Part shown: piece by piece, positions 48,042 through 59,760 of the stretch
Layout of the letters: the number at the start of each line of letters is the position of its first letter
Position numbering within the stretch: the first letter of the stretch is position 1
Assembly (NCBI RefSeq): GCF_021535135.1
Contig: NZ_CP091036.1
Span: 434,001 to 498,000, forward strand
Source: Antarcticibacterium sp. 1MA-6-2
Lineage (GTDB): Bacteria; Bacteroidota; Bacteroidia; Flavobacteriales; Flavobacteriaceae
Direction of reading: 5' to 3'
DNA length: 64,000 nucleotides
Made by a program: the position numbers and the translations under genes
The notes under the pieces: model-generated
Database searches by the model: none
What the model was told of the DNA's origin: nothing
Seen by the model: the letters and a program-made list of their open reading frames with translations, nothing else

Positions 48042-49312
48042 CTAGGCATTTCCCTGAAAGATATTGTAGATATTGAAACCAAACATGATAAGGATCGTGA
48101 GGAAGGCTATTACTGTGGGTACAGGTATATTCTTCACATTTAGCGGTATCCTGAATGGAGGTTTATCTTTTTCTTTTCCTCTTAGCTTGATCCGGAGGTA
48201 AATTAAAGCCACGTTTACAGTACCAAAAACAATGAAAATAAAAATGTTGCTTATACTGGCTACTATTTTCAAATTTCCAATTAAGCCAAAAGCTATCGCC
48301 AAAGCTGCTATAGCCAAAATTGCAATAGTAGGAACATCTCCCGGGCCGGAGATCGTTGTGAATTTTTGAAGCCATTTTATTTCGCTATCGCGGGCAACGT
48401 CATAAATCATCCGTGAGGTTCCAAGGATGTTTGAAAGTATGGTCTTGCTGGTAGCAAAAAGAGCAACCACAACTAATATTGTTGCTCCTATGGCACTCCA
48501 TTTAGTTTCAATGACTTCAGCAGGGGGACCATTGGAGTTTGCCAGAGACTGCCATTCAAGAACACTTACAGCGCTTATGGCAATTAACACATAAACGAAG
48601 AGAACAGCGACACCACTTAATAACAGGGCTTTCGGCATATATTTTTTGGGTTCTTTAGTTTCTTCGGCCATTTTCACTAAATCTTCAAATCCAATGTAGC
48701 TGAAGAAGATTAGAGCTCCCCCGCAAGAATCCCTATCCAGCCTTTGTCTGTTGTTTCCAAAAGCTTTACACTTCCTATTTCCGGTAAGCTCACGCCCACC
48801 ACAAGTGCAAGCCCAAGAAGGGTTACAATGGTTGCAAAGGCGTTATAATAAGAACTGTATTTTGCTCCGATAATGTTAAAAAATGCCATCAGGGCAATTA
48901 TTGCAATTACCATTATAGAGGCCGGAATGTTGACAAGCCTCCCCAAATAGTCAGCAAAGCTAATAGCTATTGCGGCCGCGGCAACCACTCCTGTAAAGGT
49001 GATAAAAATGGACATGCCAAGGGCTGTTTTGGGTCCAAAGCTTTGTTTAATGTATTCATAGCTGCCTCCGGCATCAGGAAGTCGTGAGACAAATTCAGCG
49101 TAAGATAACCCGGTTAACAAAGCAACCGCAGCTGCAATTATAAAGCTTACCCATAGCATATTTCTTCTGAGAGCTGCTGCCTGGCCTATGATTGCATATA
49201 TACCTGCTCCTACCACACCACCAACACCAAAGAGAAATACATCCCAAAAGCCAAGAGTTCTTTTTAATTCCTTTTCTGCCATTTTTAATCTGTCTTTTTT
49301 TGGTTCGCTCAT
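48042..49312 (-). CDS. APC-family amino acid permease (frame break)
   Basis: 422 residues when the break at about 48716 is healed (coding GGGG-GA-GCTC, expected GGG-GCT-CTA), restoring GWIGILAGALIFFSYIGFEDLVKMAEETKEPKKYMPKAL. N-terminal FGVGGVVGAGIYAIIGQAA is the substrate-binding GAGIF-type motif. About 12 helices. Amino acid or polyamine antiporter/symporter; substrate unknown. Confidence 0.9.
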
Positions 49313-49460
49313 AAAATAAGAAATTTTAGCCTCTTTACCTTAAGCTAAGTCCAGCCAGGTCCAGGTTTTGCATTCTTCAGGGAGCATTTATGTTTCATTG
49401 AATGAAAATTTGTAATTTTAGTTGGATTTCTAAACTAATTAAAAACATTAAACATTCTAT

Positions 49461-49924
49461 ATGAAGAAGGTCCTCATTGCAATTGATTATAATCCTACTT
49501 CCCAGGAAGTGGCAGAAAAAGGATACCAGCTCGCTAAAACAATGGGTGCCGAAGTATGTCTCATCCACGCAATTTCTGATGTTGCTCACTATGGGATGCG
49601 TTATCCTCCTTTTATGGGCTATGATGGATTTGATGCTTAGGTGCCGTGGACATTGAACTCGTAAATCAAAGGCGGGAAATGACTGAAGATTACCTTAAAA
49701 CTGCTGCTGATCATCTTGCTGATCCCTCTGTTTCAACTTATCTTGCTGAAGGAGATGCCGCGAGGGCAATCCTGGATTATGCCGATGAATGGAATGCTGA
49801 CCTTATAGTATTTGGAACTCACAGCCACTCTGTACTCGAAAAATTATTTATGGGCACCGTTGCATCTACTATTTTGGAAAAGACAAAAATTCCTGTTTTT
49901 GTTGTTCCGGTAAAGAAAGAGTAG
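49461..49924 (+). CDS. Universal stress protein (UspA family, frame break)
   Basis: Corrected 153 residues. Start MKKVLIAIDYNPTSQEVAEKGYQLAK; TA insertion at 49638-49639 (GCT-TA-GGT) then GAVDIELVNQRREMTEDYLKTAAD. C-terminal ATP-binding loop is present as DLIVFGTHSHSVLEKLFMGTVASTILEKTKIPVFVVP (G-x-H-G/S-type). Cytoplasmic stress protein. Confidence 0.9.
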
Positions 49925-50055
49925 TGAATTTATTAAATCATTAAAGGTGCTGGAAAAAGCCTCAGAAGGAAATTCATGAATTCTGTAGTGAAAGTTTTTA
50001 TTTTACATTTCTTTGCAGCTCCAATGAGAAGTGTCAAAAAATTTCCTGCTCCTTA

Positions 50056-51326
50056 ATGAAAAAGAATGATCCCTACGCGGCCTTGCGTTACCGCGAGTTC
50101 AATATATTTCTTTTGGTAAGATTTGCAATGGTTTTTGCCTGGTCTATGCAATTCGTTGTAATAGAGTGGGAGGTGTACAGTCTCACCAAAGACCCTCTCT
50201 CTCTTGGAATAATTGGTTTAATGGAAGTTATTCCCGCAGTTTCCCTTGCTCTTTTTGCGGGACATGTGGTAGATCAAAAGGAAAAAAAATCACTACTAAT
50301 AAAATGCATCCTTGGGTTTTCTGTCATAAGTTTGGGATTGTTCCTTATCACCTGGCCTGAGGTGTGGACAGGAGTGTCAGAAAAAACTACTTTATATAGT
50401 ATATATTTCCTTGTATTCCTGGGAGGCATTGTACGCGCTTTTTTAGGTCCTACAATTTTCTCTCTTTTTTCACTCATTATTCCGAAGAGGGTTTACCCAA
50501 ATGCGGCCACCTGGAGCAGTTCGGTTTGGCAGTTTGGAGCTGTTCTTGGTCCTGCACTTGCTGGTTTGACAATTCACTGGATTGGAGTTCACTGGTCGCT
50601 CTGCCTTATTTTTGGCTTTTCACTTCTGGCTCTTATAGCGCTCTCTCAGATTTCAGCCAAACCTATTCTAAATACCAAAATTGGAGAACCCGTGTTCCAG
50701 AGTTTAAAAGAAGGAGTAAAATTTGTGTGGAATAAAAAAATCATATTAGGTGCGATTACCCTGGATATGATTGCCGTTCTATTTGGTGGTGCCGTTGCGC
50801 TCTTACCTGTTTTTGCACAGGATATTTTAAAAGTAGGGCCTGAAGGGTTTGGGATATTAAGAGCTGCTCCTGCTGTAGGAGCCTGTATAATAATGTTTAC
50901 TTCTGCTTACTTCCCACTGAACAGGAATGCTTAGGTTTGAAATTACTTGCGGCCATCTTCGGATTTGGAGTTTGTATCATAGTTTTTGGTCTATCTTCCT
51001 GGTTCTGGCTCTCTGTATTGGCTCTGTTTTTAAGTGGTGCTACAGATGGAATTTCAATGATCATCCGGCAGACGATCCTTCAGCTTAAAACACCAGATCA
51101 TATGAGAGGCCGGGTAGCATCTGTCAATTCCATGTTTGTAGGTTCTTCCAATGAACTTGGTGCCTTTGAAAGCGGACTTACAGCTAAATTGATGGGGACA
51201 GTTACCGCGGTAGTATTTGGTGGTACTATGACTATTATAACAGTAGTAGCCACGGGTGCTTTATTTCCTTCTTTTAGAAAACTTGATCTTCGAAAAGACC
51301 TTGAGGAGCACGAAAAGGAAAACTAA
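50056..51326 (+). CDS. MFS transporter (frame break)
   Basis: 422 residues after removing TA at 50932-50933 (GCT-TA-GGT). N-terminal FLLVRFAMVFAWSMQFVVIEWEVYSLTKDPLSLG, the cytoplasmic loop GHVVDQKEKKSLL (MFS motif A-like), second half ATDGISMIIRQTILQLKTPDHMRGRVASVNSMFVGSSNELG. This is the ENTS/enterobactin-exporter-like MFS group. Substrate unknown. Confidence 0.88.
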
Positions 51327-51424
51327 TTATTCTCATTTCTCCCGAATATTTCATTATAGTAGGCGACAGAATTTTCAGTAAAAAAAATTATTAAATTTCT
51401 ATTCTTTAATGTTGCTTTAGTGCC

Positions 51425-51432
51425 TATATTTG
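51425..51432 (+). promoter_or_regulatory. -7 promoter box of the metT-like gene
   Basis: TATATTTG, matching TAnnTTTG, directly upstream of the riboswitch candidate. No TTG at ideal spacing. Confidence 0.5.
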
Positions 51433-51433
51433 C

Positions 51434-51504
51434 CGCCTTTATCAAGAATCTCAATTGGGAGATAGCAACCTGCATAACGAGCAAGGTGCTAAAGCGATAA
51501 GCCA
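51434..51504 (+). promoter_or_regulatory. SAM-clan-like riboswitch candidate upstream of the NhaC-family transporter
   Basis: Sequence elements resembling the S-box core in order: TTATCAAGA, a hairpin ATCTC-aattgg-GAGAT, AGCAACC, a short stem CCTGC/GCAAGG, GGTGCTAAA, then GATAA that can pair with TTATC. It is shorter than B. subtilis-type S-boxes, closer to compact SAM-I/IV-variant layouts, and lacks the GGAGGGA internal loop. The downstream gene is an NhaC-family transporter of the kind often controlled by SAM riboswitches (MetT). Class assignment is inference. Confidence 0.5.
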
Positions 51505-51575
51505 ATCTTTGGAACAAACGTTTAATTTTCCTTTGCTAAGCTTAACAATCCTCCCTCGATTCATATATAAGGATT

Positions 51576-52917
51576 ATGGAACATTTAGCAAAAAAAGGAA
51601 ATTTTGTAACCCTATTACCATTGTTGTTCTTTGTTGTTTATTTTCTCGGTGCGGGAATATATCTGGATGACTTTTATGCCTTACTAGCTCCCATTGCCGT
51701 TATTATGGGAATTATTCTTGCTTTCTTTCTCTTTAGAGAACCTGTTGAAGCTAAGGTTTCTACCTTATTAAAAGGTTGTGGTGATGATAAAATAATCACA
51801 ATGTGTCTTATTTATCTTCTGGCTAAGTGCGTTCACTGTTGTGTGTAAAGCCACTGGTAGCGTAGATGCTATCGTAAATCTGGGGTTAAATTATATTTCA
51901 GTTCATTTACTCTATGCCGGGGTTTTTGTGATAAGTGCCTTTTTGTCGCTTTCTACAGGAACATCTGTTGGAGCCATTGTTGCTCTTGCAGCAATAGTGA
52001 TGAGCTTTGCCGATAAAACAGGTGCTTCACTCTCTGTTCTTAGTGCTTCTCTTCTAGGAGGTGCAATGTTTGGTGATAATCTTTCCTTTATTTCAGACAC
52101 CACTATTGCTGCTACTCAGTCCATGGGATGTAAAATGAAGGATAAATTTAAGCAGAATTTTAAGATCGCTTTACTAGCTGCTGGCATCACTCTTATTATT
52201 CTCCTTGTTCAGGGATTTTTTCTGGAGGATTCTATATACTTATCCAATTCTGCTAAGATTGAATTAGTAAGGATCATTCCTTACCTGCTGGTGATTATCC
52301 TTGCGATAATCGGGGTCAATGTTTTTGCTGTGCTTTTAACGGGCATATTTGCTGCAGGAGCTATTGGCCTTTTCTATGGAAATTTTGATATGATGGGCTT
52401 TGCTAAATTGAGTTATGAAGGTTTTACGGGAATGACAGAAATTTTCCTGCTCTCAATGTTAATGGGTGGCCTTGCCGCTTTGGTTACAAAAGAGGGAGGT
52501 TTAGAGTATATCTCACGATTTATAAACAAAAAGGTAAATAGAAAGACCGGGTATCTGGGAATTGGATGCCTTGTGGGATTTACTAATTTTGCAATTGCAA
52601 ATAATACAGTGTCTATTATAGTTACAGGGAGTATTGCCAAAGACATCTGTAGTAAATTGAAGCTTGATAAGGTAAAAGTAGCTTCGGTATTAGATATTTT
52701 TGCCTGTTTTACCCAGGGACTTTTACCTTACGGAGCCCAGGTACTATTGATATTAAGTTATGCTGAAGGTAAAATTGGTTATTTTGATTTAATTGCCAAC
52801 ACCTGGTATTTATGGCTTCTTTTGGTAGGTACACTTTTTTATCTACAGCTGAAGATTAAAAAGTCACCACCAAAGATTTCGGAGACTCATAAAATTGTTG
52901 CTGTATTGGAAGCTTAA
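51576..52917 (+). CDS. NhaC-family transporter, probable methionine transporter (MetT-like; frame break)
   Basis: 446 residues after healing the break at 51825-51826 (GCT-AAGT-GCG; expected GCT-GGT-GCG or one fewer A). LIYLLAGAFTVVCKATGSVDAIVNLGLNYIS, SLSTGTSVGAIVALAAIVMSFADKTGAS, LGGAMFGDNLSFISDTTIAAT and GFTNFAIANNTVSIIVTGSIAKDI are NhaC-family hallmarks. About 11-12 helices. The riboswitch candidate upstream favours methionine over Na+/H+ exchange, but the substrate is inferred. Confidence 0.85.
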
Positions 52918-53006
52918 ATTCTCCGGCTGCCTTATTTCTGAAGAAGTCTTTTCTCAAAGGAATATCTACTATTTAAAATTATATTTGCGCTGTCAAAAAG
53001 TGATGT

Positions 53007-54563
53007 ATGAAAATTAACCATGAAGAGGATTCAGGAAAGCTCGAACAGGAACAGGTAGATTCCTGTATTGCGGTACTGGAGAAGTTATTAGCAGATACCA
53101 ATCAAATCTTTGATTTGCCGGAGGAGAAAAGAATAGCCTTAATGACAGTGGCAGGAAAGCTTTCCAGGCCCAGCAGGGAGGAGTTTTCCCAACGTAAAAA
53201 AAATGCAGAAAAGGCAGCAAAGCGAAAAATGATTGAGCGTGACAAGCACGCACGTAAGGAGACTGGGATTAGAAGCGCAAGGGAAGCTGCCGTGTTTACT
53301 GCTCCAAAAATGATCACTCTTTCGGGACCTGTTGAAAAGGATGAAAAGGAACTGGAATCTCCCCGTAATTGTTACGTCTGTAAAAAGGTCTACACAAAAC
53401 TTCATCATTTTTATGACACGATGTGTACCGAATGTGGTGACTTTAATTACTTAAAGCGTTTTCAAACGGCAGATCTCACAGGACAGGTTGCTGTAGTGAC
53501 AGGTTCCAGGCTAAAAATAGGTTATCACATCACTCTCATGTTACTACGCGCAGGGGCAACAGTAGTGGCCACTACAAGGTTTCCTGTAGATTCCGCAATA
53601 AGGTATTCAAAAGAAGAAGACTTTTATAAATGGAAAGACAGGTTGAAGATCCATGGTTTGGATCTAAGGCATATTCCCAGTGTGGAAATTTTTTGCAATT
53701 ACATCGAGCAGGAATATGACAGGCTGGATATTCTAATTAATAATGCAGCACAAACAGTTAGACGGCCTTCAGGATTTTACAGGCATCTTATGGACAAAGA
53801 AGAGATGCCAATTTCTGCTTTGCCCAAATCTGTTCAGGAGTTGCTAAATGACCACCAAAATTGCCTCACGGAGCTTAAATCCTTCAGTAAAAATTTACCC
53901 GGAAATCAGAATAAGAATCTGCAGGTTAGCTGGCATGGACAGGAACCCGGGATTGGGATAAGAGCTTCAGCAAAACTTTCGCAGATACCCTACAGCTTTG
54001 ACAATTCGATTTCAGCTAATGAAGTCTTCCCGGAAGGACAACTGGATGCCGATCTTCAACAGGTAGATCTTAGGAAAACGAATAGCTGGCGTCTCACATT
54101 GGGTGAAATTGAAACAACCGAAATGGTAGAGGTACAGCTGGTAAATTCCATCGCTCCGTTTGTTCTTTGTAACCGCCTGGCCGAATTGATGAAGAAGGAC
54201 AATACAGGAAAGAAACACATTATTAATGTTTCTGCAATGGAAGGAAAATTCCAGAGGTTTAAAAAAAGAAGATCGTCACCCGCATACTAATATGGCTAAA
54301 GCAGCTTTAAATATGCTTACGCATACATCTGCAGGAACACTGGCTAAGGATGGGATCTATATGAATGCAGTAGATACGGTTGGGTAACAGATGAAGACCC
54401 TGCCGAACTCTCGCAGAAAAAAGTTGAAGTTCACGATTTTCAACCCCCGCTGGACATTGTAGATGGTGCAGCTCGTGTACTGGATCCATTATACGACGGC
54501 ATTAATACAGGAAAACACTGGTGCGGTAAATTTCTGAAAGATTACTTTCCTATAGATTGGTAG
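53007..54563 (+). CDS. Zinc-ribbon SDR-family oxidoreductase (frame breaks)
   Basis: 518 residues in corrected frame. A charged N-terminal part, then two CxxC pairs (CYVCKKV ... CTECGDF) forming a zinc ribbon, then a short-chain dehydrogenase: [24 protein letters not shown] (TGxxxxIG), [13 protein letters not shown] (NNAA), [10 protein letters not shown] and the YxxxK counterpart [10 protein letters not shown]. One extra A in the A7 run near 54266 and one G lost at about 54378 interrupt the end; restoring both gives [14 protein letters not shown] and a stop at 54563. Substrate unknown. The catalytic Tyr is replaced by His/Thr context, which may mean altered chemistry. Confidence 0.8.
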
Positions 54564-54701
54564 AAAAATTTTGAATCTCCTGAATAATATTAGCTAACAC
54601 TGGAAATAGCTAATAATGATGGGATGATTTTTTTTTGTTTCAGAACATTCCATTCCCTCTAATAATTCTGTAGTTTAGAAGCTCTTACATTTTGTGACTC
54701 T

Positions 54702-56913
54702 ATGACTATAAGAAAAATCCTTTGTCTCTGCTTCCCTGTTATATTTCTTTTCTCCTGTGGAGATGAAAATTTAACAAGCCTTCATAATTCAAATGTAGTG
54801 AAAGCATACAGCGGCTGGGAAAAATATTCCGGGACCAGGGACGGGATGAGGTATTCTTCTGCAACACAAATTAATCTCTCAAATGTTTCCCGGTTAAAGG
54901 AGGTTTGGCGCTACAGCAGTAAAGACAGGGATCCTGAAAACCTAGGTCGCAAAATCAAAATAATCCTATAATTATAGATGATATTTTATACGGGGTTTCA
55001 CCACAACTAAAACTTTTTGCACTTGAAGCGGCAACAGGAAAGGAGTTATGGAGTTTTGATCCTGCAAAAGTTAATGTTTCAACCAATGAAGATCCTATGG
55101 CATTTTTTAAAGTGAGTAGGGGAGTTGTTTATTGGGAAAATAAGAACGGAGGTGAAAATCGTCTTTTTCACAACGTAGGAGCAAAGGTGTATTGTATAGA
55201 CGCTAAAACCGGAAAACCCATTAAAGAGTTTGGAACTAATGGTTTTTTGGAGCTTTCTAAAAACTTAGGTCGGGATGAAGGAATTTTTAATCCCTTTATT
55301 GCCGCAACAACTCCGGGTGTCACCTTTGGGAATCTTCTTATAATGAGTATGCGGGTGGCAGAAACGGCAGATGCTGCTCCCGGAAATATAAGAGCCTATA
55401 ACGTTCTAAGTGGGAAACTGGAATGGACGTTCCACACAATTCCGCAGCCAGGGGAGGTTGGTTATAATACCTGGCCCGATAAAAATGCATGGCAGAAACT
55501 TGGAGGAGCAAACTCCTGGGCAGGAATGTCCCTGGATGAATTACGAGGTATAGTATATGTGCCTACAGGATCTGTTTCAGGAGATTTTTACGGCGGAATT
55601 AGAGAGGGAAAAAATTTATTTGGTAATTCTCTTATTGCTTTGGAAGCAGCAACAGGAAAATATTTGTGGCATTACCAAATAGTACATCACGACCTTTGGG
55701 ACCGTGACCTTCCTGCAAATCCTAACCTTGTTACCTTACATAAGGATGGTAAAACTATTGATGCTGTTGCACAAATTACCAAACACGGGTATATATTTTT
55801 ATTTGACAGGGTGACAGGAGAACCCATTTTTCCTATTGAAGAAAAACCTGTACCACAAAAAGCTTTACCCAGAGAAAAACCTTGGCCTACACAACCAATT
55901 CCCACTTTACCTGAACCATTTTCGAGGCAAAGCTTCACCAGGGAAGATGTGGCAAAATTATCTCCTGAAACACATCGGGAATTGCTGGAAAAATTTGACC
56001 AGGTTAAATATTCCGAAATGTTTACACCACCATCTAAAGAAGGAAGCTGGATATTTCCCGGCTTTGACGGTGGCGGCCAATGGGGTGGTGCGGCAGTAGA
56101 TCCCCAAACCCAAATATTGTATGTAAACAGTAGTGAATTACCCTGGTCTCTCACTATGGTGGACGTTCCAAAAAATGATGGTTCTATTGAATTAGGAAAA
56201 GCAACTTATAACAAATACTGCCTTTCCTGTCATGGGGCAAACCTGGAAGGAAACTCACCTTCGTACCCTTCTCTTATTGATCTTAGTTCCAGATTAGAAA
56301 AGGAGCACGTGCTTCAAATTATCAATAATGGCCGTAATATGATGCCTTCTTTTAAAAACATCCCGGAGAATGAGAAAGAAGCAATGCTGGCATATTTGCT
56401 TGATCTTAAAAATTCGTCCGATCTTAAAGAACCTGGACAGGCTAAAAATTTGGTGGGTAAAACTTCAACCAGCATTTTAGAAGAGGTTCCTTATACAATG
56501 ACGGGCTATAACCGCTTTCTTGACAGCAATGGCTATCCCGGGATCACTCCCCCTGGGGAACATTGAACGCTGTTGATCTAAATAGTGGCAAGTTGATCTG
56601 GAAGGTTCCATTGGGAGAATATCCTGAACTAACAGCCAAAGGAATTGCTCCTACAGGCACAGAAAATTATGGTGGCCCGGTGGTTACAGCTTATGGCCTC
56701 GTATTTATAGCAGCGACAAAAGATTCAAAAATAAGAGCCTTTAATAAGAACACTGGGGAAATAGTTTGGGAAGCAAAACTTCCTGTACCCGGATATGCAA
56801 CTCCGGCTGTTTATACTGTAGAAGGGAGACAATTTTTGGTAATTGCCTGTGGGGGAGGAAAGATTGGTAGTGAAAGTGGCGATGAGTATGTAGCTTTTGC
56901 TCTTCCGGAATAA
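54702..56913 (+). CDS. PQQ-dependent dehydrogenase with inserted cytochrome c domain (frame breaks)
   Basis: 736 residues in corrected frame. Lipoprotein-like signal ([14 protein letters not shown]), an eight-bladed quinoprotein propeller ([74 protein letters not shown]), then a heme-c motif [12 protein letters not shown] and distal Met region MMPSFKNIP, and the last propeller repeats. Breaks: TA at 54943-54944 (AACC-TA-GGTCG) and a lost T near 56552 (CCTTGGGG). Oxidises an alcohol or sugar (glucose-type) in the periplasm and passes electrons to a cytochrome. Confidence 0.9.
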
Positions 56914-56998
56914 TTTTTTAAATATTTTCAAAAGTTGATAGCATTCTTATTACTATTTCAGCTTTAAAAATAGCAAGGAGATTTCCTAACTTTACAGG

Positions 56999-58318
56999 AT
57001 GTCAAACACTATTAAAGATCAACCTGAAATTCTTGAAAAACTGGGTATTGAAAAACTCAACCCAATGCAGGAAGCTGCCGGGGCGGCAATAAGATCTCAT
57101 TCCTCTGTGGTATTGCTTTCTCCAACTGGAACAGGTAAAACTCTTGCCTTTCTCTTCTAGGTTATACAGGATTTGGATAAAAATCATAAAAAAGTTCAGG
57201 TTCTTATTCTCGTCCCATCTCGCGAACTCGCAATTCAAATTGAACAGGTTGCAAGAGAAATGGGAACAGGATTTAAAATTAATTGCGTCTATGGCGGAAG
57301 AGCCTTTTCTAAAGATAAAGTAGAACTTGCCCATAATCCTGCCATTCTTATTGGTACTCCAGGACGAATAGCAGATCACCTGCGAAGAGAAACTTTTTCA
57401 ATATCGAATATAAAAGTTCTTGTTCTGGATGAATTTGATAAATCCCTGGAAATAGGATTTGAAGCTGAAATGCAGGAAATCATTGAAGCTTTACCAGCAG
57501 TGGAAAAGAAGATCCTTACCTCGGCTACCAATGCTGTTCCCATTCCAAAATTTGCAGAAGTTAAAGAACCCGTGACTGTAAATTTTCTGGAGTCTGAAAA
57601 ACCTGAGTTACAGGTGAAGACGATAATTTCTCCCACAAAAGATAAACTGGACTCTCTCTTTGAACTCCTTAATCAAACCGGCAATCAGTCAGGAATTGTT
57701 TTCTGCAATTTTAAAAACAGCATTGCAGAAGTTAGTGACTACCTGACAAAAAAGGGAATTAGCCACGGTATGTTTTATGGGGGGCTGGAGCAGAAGGACA
57801 GGGAAAGATCTCTTATAAAATTTAGAAATGGAACTCACAGGGTATTACTGGCCACAGATCTTGCCGCGAGAGGTATAGATGTTCCTGAATTGGGCTTTAT
57901 AATTCATTATCAGCTTCCTTTTAAGGAAGAAGAATTTACTCACAGGAATGGTAGAACGGCCCGAATGAAGAAAAGTGGCGTTGCCTACGTGCTTCGCTGG
58001 GAAAAAGAAAACCTTCCGGAATTTATAGATGCGGAGACTGCAGTGAATGAAATCAGGCAGAGGAATGAGAGTGGAAAGGAAGTAGGGGAGTGGACTACTC
58101 TTTTTATTTCCGGAGGAAGAAAAGACAAAATTTCGAAGGGAGATATTGCCGGGTTATTCCTTAAACAGGGCAATCTTGAGAAAGAAGAGTTGGGTGCAAT
58201 AGAACTTAAACAGGATTGCGCTTTTGTTTCGGTACCTTCCACAAGGTCACAGGAATTGGTTGATCAACTAAACAATTCCAGGCTAAAGAAGAAGAAGGTG
58301 AGGATCTATAAAATATAA
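56999..58318 (+). CDS. DEAD-box RNA helicase (in-frame TAG)
   Basis: 440 codons in one frame, but codon 54 is TAG (57158-57160) between LAFLF and VIQDLDK, where a Leu-Pro pair is expected (LAFLLPVI). Helicase motifs follow in order: SPTGTGKT (Walker A), [26 protein letters not shown] (DEFD in place of DEAD), [19 protein letters not shown] and HRNGRTAR. It unwinds RNA in the cytoplasm. The residual sequence TTCTAGGTT fits the TAGG corruption pattern of this window, so I treat the stop as suspect. A short C-terminal RNA-binding region ends VRIYKI. Confidence 0.88.
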
Positions 58319-58322
58319 ATTA

Positions 58323-58541
58323 ATGAGCCAGCAAATTAATAACCCACTACACGGCATTAAACTACAGGACATGCTGGAATTTCTGGTGGCAAAATTCGGT
58401 TGGGAAGAATTGGGGAGCAAAATAAAAATTCGTTGTTTTAACGAAGATCCTTCTATTAAATCCAGTTTAAAATTTCTTAGAAAAACAACCTGGGCGCGCG
58501 ACAAGGTAGAGCGGCTTTATCTCCAGAGTAGACAGAAATAA
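58323..58541 (+). CDS. VF530-family DNA-binding protein
   Basis: 72 residues: [47 protein letters not shown]. This is the VF530 (DUF2132) family, small structure-known proteins with DNA-binding-like helices. Start lies 4 bases after the helicase stop, so the two are one unit. Confidence 0.9.
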   Translation: MSQQINNPLHGIKLQDMLEFLVAKFGWEELGSKIKIRCFNEDPSIKSSLKFLRKTTWARDKVERLYLQSRQK

Positions 58542-58797
58542 AGTTAATGAGCTTCAGAAAGCAAGTAAATACCCTAAAAACGGACATTTTGTTATTCAAA
58601 TTTATAGGAATTTCCTAATTAGTAGTAGCCTAAAAAATGCATTTGTAAAAAGGAAGTGCATTATTTTTCTAAAATAATAAAAATGGCTAAGTTTTATTAA
58701 TTATGGGGTTTAATATCAGCTAATTGCGGTTTTTATTTTTAGTTTAGTAGAGTCAGATTTCAGTATTATTTTATGGATTCTTACTAAAAAATAATTT

Positions 58798-59157
58798 ATG
58801 GCAGCTTATTTAAATTCCGAAGAAGTTCAGGATTCTTTAGACGCATTAGTAAAGCAATATGTAGAAGAGAGTATAAATAAAGAAGTGCTCCCACAGGATT
58901 TTGTGGAACTTATAAAACACAACTTCTTTGCGAAATACGCATATTATAATGTCAAAGATAAAACCGTAGAAATTGGGGTAAATGAAAATAGTGGTCCTGT
59001 ATCACCTTATCCACCGTTAACTGTTTATTCTTATCCAATTGAAGATATTGAATGGCTATCAAACTCTTTTAAACAGGGAGCATTTCATCTTGAATTTTAT
59101 GGGAAACTTTTAAGCCGAAGTCAGGGACCGGGAAAAAGTAGAGTTGTTTTTATCTAG
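58798..59157 (+). CDS. Conserved hypothetical protein
   Basis: 119 residues, soluble. VQDSLDALVKQYVEESI helix, then strands YAYYNVKDKTVEIGVNENSGPVSPYPPLTVYSYPIEDIEW. No family recognised. Confidence 0.65.
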   Translation: MAAYLNSEEVQDSLDALVKQYVEESINKEVLPQDFVELIKHNFFAKYAYYNVKDKTVEIGVNENSGPVSPYPPLTVYSYPIEDIEWLSNSFKQGAFHLEFYGKLLSRSQGPGKSRVVFI

Positions 59158-59312
59158 TAGTATAAGCCTTTTAGATAGAAATAAATGCACTTATTCTTCT
59201 ATTTCAATCTCTTTTTAAGTTAAGCAGAAAACACCTAAAGCTGTCTTAAAACAGGATGATCTTTTGTACATAATCCTAATCCTTCGTATTTTAATGGAAA
59301 TTAGGTATAATT

Positions 59313-59684
59313 ATGTTACACAAAATAGATGTAGGAGATAATAAGGTTGTAGGTTTTCGCTGGGAAGGAAAATATGACGAGAAAGGAGTAAAACAATCTT
59401 TTGTACAATTCCTGCCTGAATTACAGGCACGTCCTGAAATGAATCTTTACCTCGAAGTAGGTAGCCTTACAGAAGTCGAAGCCAAAGCAATTTGGGAGGA
59501 AGTAAGGTTTGATATTAAAAACCTGCAGCAAATTGTAAAGAAGATTGAGAAAGTAGCTCTGGTGACTGATATGAAATGGATGCGAACCATGGCAGAAACT
59601 TCGGCAACCCTTTTTCCGGGTATTGATTTAAAAGCTTTTTCTTTTAAAGAAACTGATGCTGCAAGAGGATTTGTAACTGATTGA
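59313..59684 (+). CDS. SpoIIAA-like (STAS) protein
   Basis: 123 residues. GDNKVVGFRWEGKYDEKGVKQSF, NLYLEVGSLTEVEAKAIWEEVRFDIKNLQQI, VALVTDMKWMRTMAET: the fold of SpoIIAA-like (DUF3478) proteins, often membrane- or stress-associated. Function unknown. Confidence 0.8.
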   Translation: MLHKIDVGDNKVVGFRWEGKYDEKGVKQSFVQFLPELQARPEMNLYLEVGSLTEVEAKAIWEEVRFDIKNLQQIVKKIEKVALVTDMKWMRTMAETSATLFPGIDLKAFSFKETDAARGFVTD

Positions 59685-59760
59685 ATTCAAATAAAATAAT
59701 TTTTAGAAAAGGAGGGAAGCATATATATTTTCCCTTTTTCTTTTTTTATTCAACTATATT

